Shown piece by piece: positions 10,428-21,653 of a stretch of 64,000 nt of DNA. The position numbers were made by a program, and so were the translations under genes. Origin of the DNA: Adiantum capillus-veneris (taxonomy: Eukaryota > Streptophyta > Polypodiopsida > Polypodiales > Pteridaceae); assembly GCA_014529385.2 (NCBI GenBank), contig CM043964.1, forward strand, positions 1,772,997 through 1,836,996, written 5' to 3'. The notes beneath the pieces were generated by a model. That model worked only from the letters and a program-made list of their open reading frames with translations. It searched no databases and was not told where the DNA came from. Within the stretch, counting starts at the first letter, position 1. Every line of letters begins with the position of its first letter.

Positions 10428-12842
10428 TCACAAGCACTCCCCACAAGCAACACAAGATCCTAAAGCATAGATTGTGTTGTCTTCATCCTTGATATGGGGC
10501 CTTCGAAATAATGTGAATCTTCTTCCTTCATTGATTTTTGCAATCATCATTCTGAAAAATTCACTCTGGACCTGAGCCTTTTCACACTCAGTCTCAAGGA
10601 CATCACATTCCCTTTGCAGGTCACATATGGAAATGTCATGACAGTGAATATTAACAAAGTAATGTCCTAGAGAAAAGTAAACAGTAGCAAATGTAAATGT
10701 CAGAACAGTTACTAGTACTAAATAGCACATAGTACCAAATGTAACAAATAGTAAACTGTACCAAATGTTCAAAGTACCTAAAGGATCAACTAGTACCAAA
10801 GAACAATAATTTAATAAGCACTGAATAGTACCAAATAGAAAACAGTAACCAATATGGTAAGTAGAAAAACTAGAAGGAAATACCTAAAGTACCTGCTAAG
10901 TATATCATGCTCCTACTAGAGCACAATAGTCTAGTACACAATAAATAGTATATCAAATAAGTAGAAAAACAAGAAGGAAATACCTAAAGTACCTGCTAAG
11001 TATATCATGCTCCTACTAGAGCACAATAGTCTAGTACACAGTAAATAGTACCAAATGTTAAGTACCAAACAATAAATAGTACCAAAAAATCAATATGATA
11101 AGTTTCAAACAATAAGACGACCATCCAAACAATAAATAGTACCAAAAAAATCAATATGAAAAGTTCCAAATAATAAAACGACCAGATGCTAAGTACCCAA
11201 AGCACAACACTAAAATCCTAAAGTACCAAAAAGTACAAAATCAGGTCTCCAAAGTTCCCAAAAATATTGAAGTACCAAAAGTAAAGTACCTCAGGTCAAA
11301 ACTTTGGTACTTAAAGACCTAATATGTACATCACGATTCATAGCACAGAGATATACATACGATGTTCCTACAAAAAGTACCAAAAGGACTCCAAAGTATC
11401 CATAAATATCGATTTTTTCAAGAAGTATCAAATGAAAGTACTCGTAGTCAAACCAAGGTACTTAAAAGCACCTAATATGAACATCTCCATACACAGATAT
11501 AGATTTTATGTTCCAACAGAAGCACCAAACCTAAAGTACCAAATGTTCCTAAAAGAAGTACCAAATGCTCTTACAAGATGTACCAAATGTACATAAGAAA
11601 TATTCAAGATGTACCAAAGGACACTTGTAGAACTAGCTATATACCAAAAATACCCAAATAGTTCAAATAGTACCCAAGTTTTTTCATGACATTGTACAAG
11701 AAGTATGAGATGTAAATAAAGACAAGTAGCAAAAGTTCCTATCAAGCATATGTCACTACATACAAGAACAATTAGAGAAAAATACCATATGTAAAAATAC
11801 CTGTTCAATTTCCATTTGTAGAGCAAGATTCTTCATCTCCGTAGTGCCTTCGAGTCGATGTAGCATGTGTTTTGACGCATTTATATAAGTTTCCACATAT
11901 TTTATCTCATCAACGTCACAAGGAACTTGCCGATGTAGTTCATTGAGGCGTTGCTGGAACAAAAGAATATCCTCCTTAATTTTCTTTGTGACAGCATTCA
12001 GGCCCTCAAACCTTAGTAAACTCTCTTTCTTTTGTTGGAGACTTGCCCTCAGCTCAGATAACCTGTTCAACTTCTGCATAGAGCTTGTCGAAACTCTATG
12101 AACAATGGCATCCAATAAAAAATTTAATCTACTGCCACTGTTTCAAAATGCAAAACTTTGTCCTCTTCAATATTAGAAATATTGCTGGCACCCTGTGTGT
12201 ACTGCCTCTTGTTGTTGGACCCTAATAGACCAGCATGAAATTATCCACTAGCCCTCTTCCAATTTTCCACCTTCCTCTCCAATCCTCTAGGTTTACTACT
12301 GCACATGCCAAACACACTCTCCCCAAACCTTGCCCATGCAATTTTATGTCTTGGTGGGTCATTTTTAGCAGCTTGACATTTCTCAAAAGCATAGCACCTA
12401 GCAAACTTAGCTATGGTAGTAATCTCCCCACATGATGGGGGGTCCTGGTACACCTTATGAAAAAGAAGTTTGCAATCATCAATGAAAGAAGGCTGAAAAT
12501 GGTGAAGGCAGACCTTTGCATTCTTCTGATACCGATATTGGAAAAAATTAAGACATTGATCATCTCGCAGATCATAATCAGATAAGTCCTTGGTACACCT
12601 TATGAAAAAGAAGTCAACAATCATCATCGAAAGAAGGCTGCAAATGGTGAAGGTAGACCTTTGCATTCTTCTGATACCGATATTGGAAAAGAGTAATACA
12701 TTGATCATCTGGCAGATCATAGTCAGATAAGTCCTTATCAACCTTTCCTTCTATACTCAAACCATACTCCTCATGTAATTCTTCTGTAGTATAGCAGAAT
12801 TGGTTGGGTATTGGGTACTCATCCATTCTATTTTTCCCTAAA
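10428..12842 (-). CDS. unrecognised multi-exon gene with coiled-coil segments
   Basis: Minus-strand exons can be seen at about 12,842-12,240 (starting after acceptor TATTTTAG; contains KDLSDYDLPDDQC and a Trp/Lys-rich end), about 12,115-11,800 (a strongly helical segment including LSELRASLQQKKESLL, ending at donor GAACAG|GTATTT) and about 10,640-10,430 (ICDLQRECDVLETECEKAQ, ending VACGECL and a stop). The helical segments suggest a coiled-coil protein. I recognise no catalytic domain. A tandem 145-bp duplication (12,447-12,735) repeats part of the first exon and introduces frame breaks, so the copy may be non-functional. The large intron is filled with GTACCAAA motifs. Exon borders other than the one at 11,800 are approximate. 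Confidence 0.4.
10660..11740. repeat. dense GTACCAAA motif array
   Basis: The motif AGTACCAAA or near variants (GTACCTAAA, GTACCAAAT) recurs dozens of times at irregular spacing through about 1.1 kb. It lies in the intron of the surrounding minus-strand gene, where it reads TTTGGTACT. Confidence 0.85.
10861..11048. repeat. tandem repeat, period 100 bp
   Basis: GTAGAAAAAC begins units at 10,861 and 10,961. The two units are nearly identical, differing at only a few positions. Confidence 0.9.
12447..12735. repeat. tandem duplication, period 145 bp
   Basis: Units begin with GGTACACCTTATGAAAAAG at about 12,447 and 12,592 and share CATTCTTCTGATACCGATAT. The duplication repeats part of an exon of the minus-strand gene. 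Confidence 0.85.
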
Positions 12843-13197
12843 ATACAGCAAGAAAACACAGTTACACATGCCACTATAGTTCCAAATGATTAAAGTACTT
12901 AGCATGCAACCATGTTCATTCAACCATTATGTAGATAATGTCTTACAATACCTTAATTAACATGCAACCAAACCAAATGGTACAATACCAACCATGTAAA
13001 TTAGCATTGCTTATCCCTCTTTCTTTGTTGTGGATCTGTTCACTTGTGCAACGGAGGATTTTCCCATGCTCTCTGTCACCTCTAATTGATCAATGTTTTC
13101 CTCTCTTTGAAGGCTGTATTACCACTGTTGTTGCGGTGCTCGTTATTGCTGGTATGAGGCTCATTGCGGCTGCTACTAGGAGTTTTGAATGAGCACC
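12843..13197. other. gene-free flank of the copia-1 insertion
   Basis: No gene recognised. This is the left half of the sequence into which the copia element inserted; the right half resumes at 27,725. Confidence 0.4.
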
Positions 13198-13202
13198 CTT
13201 TC

Positions 13203-13345
13203 TGTTGGAGCTATATATGGCTCACTCTACTCAACTTGGTCTCACCTATATATTTGTATCTTGTTCTCAATATGAATCAGTCTTTGGGAGCGTATATGGT
13301 GTGTCTCTTGTCTCGTCCCTCTCTCTTTCTCTCTACATCTCAACA
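13203..13345 (+). repeat. copia-1 5' LTR
   Basis: Starts TGTTGGAGC and ends CTCAACA. It is very short for a coding copia element and contains a CT-rich 3' half. Confidence 0.95.
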
Positions 13346-13357
13346 TGGTATCAGAGC
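13346..13357 (+). other. copia-1 primer-binding site
   Basis: TGGTATCAGAGC directly follows the LTR and matches the initiator Met tRNA primer site of copia elements. Confidence 0.9.
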
Positions 13358-13695
13358 AGTAACGATCATGCGCCGATTCAATTCATGGTGACAAAACAGT
13401 ATGTGTATGCGATTTTCATGTAAGATTCAAAAATTGCTACAAATTTTATTTTTGAGCATTGATTCTTGTTAATTGTGGTTGTTTTGTGTTAAGAAGAATA
13501 TGATTAGTGTTTTTTGTGACGTTTATTGCTAATCAATCTAATCGTTGATTACGTTTTCTTGTTGATGACACCCTGAACTTTATCTCAATTTTTCTTGCTG
13601 TTCTGCTCAAAGTTTGGAGAAACGGGAAAAGCGCAATGGCACTTTTCATCCAAAACTTGTTCGTCTCCTCGAGCTCTTCGATTTGAGTTCTAGGT

Positions 13696-14100
13696 TTGCG
13701 TCAATCGGAGTTCGCAGCAGAAAGTTATGCTATTTTTACTGCAATTGAGCTTGACGCAGCTTTCTTCGTCCTACTTCTTCGTGAAGCGTCCGCGATCGTT
13801 TTTCTTATTTTGGCGTTAACTTTTTTGAGAAGATTTAGCTTTTTGCTATTCATATTGTGGCCGTCAATCTTGCGTCTCACGCCACTCTATTTTGAGGACT
13901 CTTTTATTATTAACGTCTCCTTTACCCTGCCCTTTTTGGGTGACGTCTCTCACATTTTTGGAAGTTCCTTGAGCATCCTTCTTACGTTTATCGTTGACAG
14001 AACGCAGTCCTCATATCTCTCTCATTCTCAATTGCGACCTTCACCATATATGGTGTGCAAATTCTGCGATCTTATCTTATACGTCTTCTCGCAACAAGAT
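13696..14100 (+). CDS. leader ORF upstream of copia-1 gag
   Basis: A 135-codon hydrophobic open segment between the primer site and gag, in frame with gag in this copy. The second copy at 45,697-45,296 keeps the same reading frame with a handful of amino-acid changes, but ends in TAA just before the gag ATG. It is rich in Phe/Leu/Ile, with possible membrane segments near FFVLLLREAS and FSFLLF. Function is unknown; it may be only an open 5' leader. Confidence 0.35.
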
Positions 14101-17100
14101 ATGGCTATGAATATTCTCGTCAACGGCTTTCCTTCTGGCCAGCGTTCTGTTCCTCCTTTCCAAGGTCAAGGTTTTCCAGGCTGGAAAGCAAAGATGTTGT
14201 TAATTCTTGAAGGTGATGAAATCTCCGATGTTGTTCTTGGAAATCGTGTTTGTCCGCCTCAGCCTGTTGATACGGATAATGATAACGTGCTTATCACTGA
14301 AGGAACTATATTTGAAGATTGGAATGTTGCCTATACAGATTGGCAACGACGTGATAAAGCAGCTCGTCGGTATATTCTTTCTACTCTTACTGATTCCCTT
14401 TTGCTTGATATGTACGAACTGCCTACTTCCCACGACGTATGGAAGTACCTTATTGCAAACTTTCAGAAGAAATCTGTCACAGAAATACTTTATTTGAGAG
14501 GGTTGCTTAACAAGTTACATTATGAAGTTGGTACTGCCATGATGGGACATATTGAATCTTTCAAATCTATTATTAATCAACTTGCTGCTGCCGGTGATCC
14601 TATTCCACAAAAGCAACTGATTACACTTCTCCTTGATACGGTGAAGGACTCTTCTTATGATAACATTGTTACTATTCTCTCTAATAAAGATGGTCTTGAT
14701 TTCGACCAAGCCTGCATGTCTTTAATTGAATACTCTCAACGTCAAGAACATCGTAATGCTAGTCATGATACAGCTATGATTTCACACGAGGAGACTGAGT
14801 CACAACAAATGGAACGGGCTTTTTATGCTCGAAGGCATCCATTTCACCGAGGAAACCGCAGAGGTGGCTGTCGCGGTAATATTTCCTCTCGTCTCAAATT
14901 TCCTAATAAGCAATGTTCTTACTGCAACAGAAATGGCCATACTGAAGATGATTATTGGGCACATCAAGATGATGAAGAACACAATATTTCCACAAAACAA
15001 CCACGTTTATCTAGAGACTCTTCTTCTTCTTCTTGTGAATATTGTGGACGATCTGATCATCCCACTCATATGTGCTATAAGCGTCGATTCGACACAGATC
15101 GGAATAGAGCATATGCTACTGAACATCGAAACAACATTGTACTAGAAACAAGCTGCGTCCTATGTTCAGTTGCTCCAGACAGAATACTTCATGTACGCGA
15201 TGGATCACTTTTTATTGTTGATTCTGGTGATAGAGGAAATATGACATATCAGTCTAAGTGGCTCCATAACTATCATCCACTGCCAGTTCAACGTGTTGTT
15301 TATCTTGCTGATGATACTACTTGTCAAGTAAAGGGTATTGGAGACTTATATCTTGGTACCTTATCTTCTTCCACTCGAATTTTGCGAGTAGTATTACATG
15401 TACCAGATCTTCAACGTAATCTTCTTTCAGTTGCTAGACTTGTTGATCTTGGTCTGTTTGTTGGATTTGATCATACCAAATGACGAATTGAGAAAGCTGG
15501 AGAGACTATAGCCATTGCTCCTCGAAATGGTAATTTGTTTGAACTCTCTCTCAACGATGATGTAGCAAATGTTGTCACTACTCCAGGTGATCATGATTGC
15601 AAAGTATGGCATCACCGTTTTGTTCATGCTGATTTCTCAAAACTCCTTGATCTTCAACGTCGTGATCTTGTTCATGGCATGGATATTAAAGCCCATCCTC
15701 ATATGGGAATTTGTGAATTTTGTGCTCTTGGGAAACACAATCGTAAACCCTTTCCTCTTTCAAATACAACTCATTCTCATGACATATTGGATCTTGTTCA
15801 TACTGATATATGTGGACCTCAACCTTCTTCGAGATCACAATATCGCTACTTCATTACTTTCATTGGTCATTTCTCAAGGTATATGACTGTATTTCTACTT
15901 AGACAAAAATCTGAAGCCTTATCTGTTTTCAAACAATTCCACAAGGCTGCGAAACTTCAAACTGGTCGGCGCCTTAAGAAGCTTCGTAGTGACAATGGAG
16001 GCGAATATGTTTCTCGAGAGTTTGTGAGTTACTGTGCTGATAGTGGAATTCATCATGAACACACTATTCCATATTCGCCTCAACAGAACGGTGTTGTTGA
16101 ACGAAAGAATCGCACTATTCTCAATGCTGTAAGATGTATGCTGATTCATTCTGGCTTATCTCGTGTTTTTTGGGCTGAAGCTACTTTGACAGCAATATTT
16201 ATTCAGAATCATCTTCCTACTACTGCACCCTCTGGTAAGATACCCATCACAGCATGGACAGGTGACATTCCTTCTGTATCTCATTTTCGAACCTTTGGAT
16301 GTATTGCTTATATTCATGTTCCCAAAGAAACACGAACAAAGCTTGATACTCTTGGTCTTAAATTTATTTTTATTGGATATTCTGACACTTCCAAAGGCTA
16401 CAAATTCTATGAACCTTCCTCCAAGAAAGTAATTGTGAATCGTGATGCTACTTTTAACGAACAGCTTATGGGAGGCTCATGGTCCATGGATGATTCTGAT
16501 GATACTAAATCATTGCTTCAAGCTTTTCCATTTCTTTCAGAAGATGAAACTCTTCCTATAGAGCAACTTTCCTCTTCACAACCATCCATTCCGAATGTCG
16601 CCAATGATGATATTGATATTTTTGTCGATCTGCCTATTGATTTTGAACATGGCTCATGTCATGTTTATGATGACGATATTGCTGATAATGCTTTTTCTAC
16701 TTTCGAAGATCCCATTACTTATGATAAAGCTATCTCTTCACCACAAAAGGATCAATGGCAAGAGGCTATGGAAGCAGAGTACGATTCTCTTATCTCTAAA
16801 GGTACATGGATACTAACTGAATTACCTCCTGGTCGTACAGCTATTAAATGTAAGTGGGTGTATAAGACAAAAGTAAAAGCAGATGGATCTTTTGACAAGT
16901 TCAAGGCGCGTTTAGTTGCAAAAGGTTATTCCCAAGTAGCTGGTGTTGATTATCAAGAGACTTTTTCACCAGTTGTTCGCATTACAAGTGTTCGAGTTTT
17001 ATTGGCATTTGCTGTTCAATTTGATTTAGAAGCTCATCAAATGGATGTGCGAACTGCTTTTCTTAATGGTGACTTGGAAGAGGAAATTTATATGGAACAA

Positions 17101-18011
17101 CCAGAAGGGTTTGTTATTCCAGGTAAAGAAGACCTTGTTGCTCAACTCCATAAGGCACTATATGGTCTCAAACAAGCTTCGCGAGCCTCGTATACAAAAT
17201 TTGATCTTTTTCTCACCTCTAAAGGATTCATCTCTTGCTCGTCAGACCCCAACTTATACATAAAACGCCAAGGTAGCAGTTTTGTGATTCTTGCTCTTTA
17301 TGTGGATGATACCATCCTTGTTTCTAATGATTTGGGATTTCTTCAGCAAGTGAAAAAGTTATTGTCTTTTGCATTTGATATGGTGGATCTTGGAGAGATT
17401 CACTCGTGTCTTGGCATTCAAATCCAATGGAACCGTACAAAAGGTATTTTATTCCTTCGACAGTCAAAGTTTATTGCAGATAGTATTCAAAAATTTGGTA
17501 TGGAATCTGCACATTCAGCCAACACACCTTGTCTTGCAAGCTCTACGAAGAACACTTCTAACAATGGCGGTCAACTTGTCACAAATCAACCTTATGCTAA
17601 CTTGATTGGATGTCTTCAGTTTGTTGGCATGAACACTCGTCCTGATATTCTGTTTGCTGCTAATTATCTTGGACAACATCTTGCATGTCCTTCTCTTAAG
17701 CATTGGTCTGTCTCAAAGCGTGTGTTGAAATACTTGAAAGGCACTACAGATTTTGGTTTAGTCTATCGACGACAACTCACATCGGATTCTATGCAATCTC
17801 TTTCTCTTTTGGGTTACACAGATGCAGACTGGGCAAGCTCACATTTATCTATGCGATCTACTAGTGGAAATTGCTTCTTTATAAATGGTTGTCTTGTTTC
17901 TTGGACTAGCAAGAAACAACGTTGTGTTGCAGTTTCTACGACTGAGTCAGAATATGTTGCGGCATCACTTGCAGCTCGTGAGTTGATTTGGCTTCGACAA
18001 ATGCTGGTTGA
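14101..18011 (+). pseudogene. copia-1 gag-pol polyprotein (first part)
   Basis: Gag starts at MAMNILVNG (14,101), the conserved start shared with the second copy. In order: gag domain (GFPGWKAKM), two knuckle motifs (CSYCNRNGHTEDDY, with Tyr for the last Cys, and intact CEYCGRSDHPTHMC), aspartic protease (VDSGDRG, where copy two has VDSGATG), GAG-pre-integrase, integrase with its three acidic residues (TDICGP, SDNGGEY, NGVVERKN), reverse transcriptase (YVDD at LYVDDTILV) and the start of RNase H (YTDADWA). A TGA at 15,481-15,483 replaces a TGC seen in copy two, and the frame is cut at 18,011 by the nested element. The remainder is at 27,052-27,328 in the same frame; total coding length would be about 1,395 codons. 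It acts in cytoplasmic particles and then in nuclear integration. Confidence 0.92.
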
Positions 18012-18262
18012 TGTGCGCTCCTTGCCGCACTGTCTAAGCAAGGGACTTGCCAATACACCGTGTGCGAGCCACAAAAGGCTCCAAGCACACAACAAGCCTA
18101 AACTAGCAAGCTCAAGAGAGCAAAGGGTGTGTCACTCACCGCTCTACGCTCGCCTTCGTGGTGGATTCCTCGCCGCGATGAAGAAGAAGCTGCAGTCGTG
18201 CCGCGCTCAATTGCTTCGCCGCCGTCGTGCCTTCGTAATGCTCGATCGCACACACACTCTCC

Positions 18263-18297
<35 letters not shown>

Positions 18298-18589
18298 GAG
18301 GAGGTGAAGAAGAAGAAGATGGAGATGGAGATAGAGCAAGAGCACTCTTCTATTGCACAAATGAGAGAATGAGTAAAAATTAGGTTTAGTTGGCTTTTAT
18401 AGGAGCTCACCCCATTCACACTTGGGCGGCCATGCTTAGCCAACTAATCCCTTGAATGTCCCAGTTAGAGTGCGCCTCTCATCGGCGATCACTCTACCTT
18501 TCCCTATTGGTCCGACAAGCCCGGTACCTGACTCTAAATAATACAACGTTTATAGATCATAGGGTGTCCGTGTGCCGTGAGGGTTAACA
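18012..18589 (-). repeat. nested element 3' LTR
   Basis: On the minus strand begins TGTTAACCC and ends GCGCACA. Contains a CT then CA microsatellite near 18,258-18,298. Confidence 0.93.
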
Positions 18590-18602
18590 TGCCCCCCTTC
18601 CT
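18590..18602 (-). other. polypurine tract
   Basis: Minus-strand AGGAAGGGGGGCA directly precedes the LTR start, the expected plus-strand primer site. Confidence 0.75.
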
Positions 18603-20228
18603 GATGTAGATTCCGTCCTCGGAAGCTATTGAGTTGAAGCTGGGTCGTCGAGGTGGAAGAGCATTTGAGATGAATGTCCTTAGCCTTCTTCAGCCACTGC
18701 AAAATCAAACAACATTGGCACAGTAATTGCATTCTCTTAAAAAGCATATGCAGTTTTAGGTAGAAAAATTGATTGGTCAAAGAATTTCAAACAATTTGTT
18801 AGCAACGAACATTAAATTGCAATGTAATCAAATGCATAAATAGATGTAAAGGTAGAAAATTAAACAAGTCTGGGGTTGCTAATTTAACGGTCGAAAGGCA
18901 CTAGAGATCGAATATTAATACCATGGGTAAGCTTCTTAATTATCTGTGGTCAATTAAGTTGTTTAATCGCGAGAGCCAAGTATTGATGTTCAAGGGCTGA
19001 CTAGAGGCTATATCTAGAAAACCTTGTAGTTAAGCTACCATAAAAGGAATTTCTCATGAAATCGTCGCCTGACTGATTACTTTTTCTTTGACCCCCCAAA
19101 GTCTTTTCACATTGATTCAATTATGATGTGTGTGCTTATTTTGTATGCCTTGGGTTTTTTGCTTCTCAAGGAAAAGCGCCCACAGTGGGAACCTCTAGGG
19201 CTCTAGTACCATAGGCGATACATGTGAGTGAAGTACCAAATCAAAGTGAGATTCCTCTTCCAGCGTAAGATTTTACATTGTGGCACTTTGATTTTTTGTT
19301 TGTTCATTTTTAGAATTTTAATTTGTAACTTTGGGGGGTCATATAACACTGTTACCCTCCCCAGGCTCATCACATTAGTAAACTCCCTTTATAATACTTA
19401 AACTAAAGGTCAATAGGGTTAAGCCCACTAGAAAGCCCTAGTACATTTCACACAATGCTGCCTAGATCGGATTAAGAACCTAAGTAACCATTGCTTATTA
19501 GGAAGGCATTCCCCATGGTATTAAGAGAAGATTTCTAATATCTAGCTTGGTCAAACTAGCTTAGTCGGACTGCTTGATTTTTACCCCTAAACAAGTGATT
19601 ATGACAAAACATTACATTGAATTAAATGTTTGATACTAAGCCAATGCGCTGAATATTATGCTACCAATCACAATCAAAGCAGACAAACATGGATGCAAAA
19701 AAGATAAGGGCAATGCTAATGGACAAGAAACACCTGTTTGTGTCGATGGTCGCGCTTGATTTGAAGTGTGAACGAGAGAAAGGTTCCATGAAGGTCCAAA
19801 TCCTATCAATAGCAACACGCTCCTGTACACACTAGGAAACAAAAGGAATACCTCCAGGAGGCACATTAGTGGGAAAAGATAACTTCGCTAATCTCTCAAC
19901 TCTAAAACAGAAACACTCCTATCGTACTAATCTTACCTTACCCTCCATCACTCAAGTGATGAGGATCGAAGGTGTTTTATGGCATAGGTTTCTGTTTCAC
20001 TGTACCAGATGTGACATGTGTAGGTCTGAGTCAATGTTTTGACTTTTATTGTGCATACTCGTTTGCTAATTGCTCTTGCTCTTTATTTTTTTTTTATTTT
20101 TTTTTGTGAGTATAAAGCTTTATATGTACATTCCCTAAGATCGGAGATTAAGAGGTCAGGGAAAAAGGTTGAGAGGGAAGCAAGTGAATGATGACTGTCA
20201 GCAAACACTCCCCCCTTTCTTGGGTAGA
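18603..20228 (-). other. non-coding 3' region of the nested element
   Basis: About 1.6 kb without a supported gene between the end of the protease polyprotein and the 3' LTR. A second purine tract (minus AAGAAAGGGGGGAGTG near 20,210) lies just after the coding part. Confidence 0.5.
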
Positions 20229-21653
20229 TCATACCGTTTGAAATGAGCTTGTCACCCTTTGAAACCAATTGTTCCAGTTGGTAATAGGTGAGGATTTTTG
20301 CCAGTAGTTTTCTATTACCCTAGGTGCCTCGTCAAGTTGCAAGGGTGGTAAGGTACTCTCCCAGGATCGAACTTGAAGTGGTTCATCAGGTGATTCTTGA
20401 ACACTGGGAGGTGTGGATTCTTTTGTAGCTTCATGGAGGTCCACTACTATAGATGGAGGCTGTGTAGAATCTTTTACCTCTATGGATGTATTACATGAGG
20501 AGCTAGAATCTTCATGGGACTCCCCCCTTCCTGAGCTAGGTGGAACAAATTGTTCTTTCTTTGGTACCCAAACTAGCTCGGGAGCGGGTGTGTAGCATTC
20601 TGTGATTTTTTTCTTTCCACGATCATTGATTCGTTTTGGAGCTACGGGATTGGGCTCACTTGGGTCAGGTGATAGGTAAGAGCACAATCTACGTTTTGGC
20701 ACCCAGATTTGATCATTTCCTTGATAGTAGCCTTGGGCTTCCAATAGTCGTTTAGGGATCCATCGCAACATTTTCTTACTTTTATTGGAGCGAGTGGTAC
20801 GTTTCTTACAAGGCTTATGTTTTTTAGCACTAGCTATGGTCACTAAAGAAGCTTTAGGGACCCAATTGTATGTTTTCTTTGTTACCTTAGGATGAGTCTT
20901 GTCGGAAGCGATATGCATTGCTTGTAGCATATTTAAGGGTATAGGCATTTCATCCCCCTCAGGTGTTACCCAGGTCGTCCCCCTATTTCCACAAGTGTCT
21001 ATGGTTGATGCTAGGTGGACCCAATCCACATTGTCCGACTCAGTCATCCCAGGTAGGATATCCATATAAGGAGAATCTTGGCCAATGTCTGTATCCTTCT
21101 TACAAGTGTAACAATATTGTAGTGGGGCCGAGTGAACTGTGGTGTCAGAGCGATGATCAATAATGGTTTTACTCCCTAAGGGGTGTACCTTACCAGTCAC
21201 CAAATCCACTCTAAGGACAAAGTCTTGGAATTGCAAATAGACATGATTTTTAGACCAATCATGAACCATTTGTGCTTCCCTCATGAATGGTCGTCCTAAA
21301 ATCATTTCATATGACATAAGGTGTTTAGAGAAATCCATTACAATGAACGTATGTCGTACCTTGTGTCCTAGAACTTTGATCTTAAGATCCTTGAGCATCC
21401 CCATAGGTTTGGCTATGGTACCATTTGCCATCTTTACCACAATGTTAGTAACACTGAGGCGGGGTTTTCCCATGGATTCCCAACAATCTTTTGTAACGAT
21501 GCTAACTCCCGCACCACCATCAAGAATTCCCTTTATAGTTAATCCCTTGGTAGTGATGGGTAGGGTCGCATTAGACTCGTCGCCTTCAAAATACTGCCCT
21601 AATTCGTTAATGGGTACCTCGATCACAGACTCGTGTCCATCTAAGTCAAGTGA
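20229..21653 (-). pseudogene. nested element protease with WVPK-repeat C-terminal region
   Basis: Same frame as the preceding gag segment, separated from it by one TAA (near 21,652). Retropepsin-like part: ILDGGAGVSIV, where the usual D-T/S-G-A is D-G-G-A, and the second signature MILGRPFMREAQMVHDW about 70 residues later, typical of Ty3-type protease. The catalytic Asp is kept, but the Ser/Thr is lost. After it comes about 260 residues with four short W-V/I-P-K motifs at residues 255, 289, 308 and 353 of the 465-residue segment, set in Lys/Arg-rich then Ser/Pro-rich sequence. I know no named domain for this. The frame ends at 20,229 with no polymerase. Confidence 0.75.

Noticed and set aside
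18129-18383. open frames within the nested element LTRs (also at 26,566)
   Set aside because: They run through CT/CA microsatellites and the LTR end; no domain, present only because of repeat composition.
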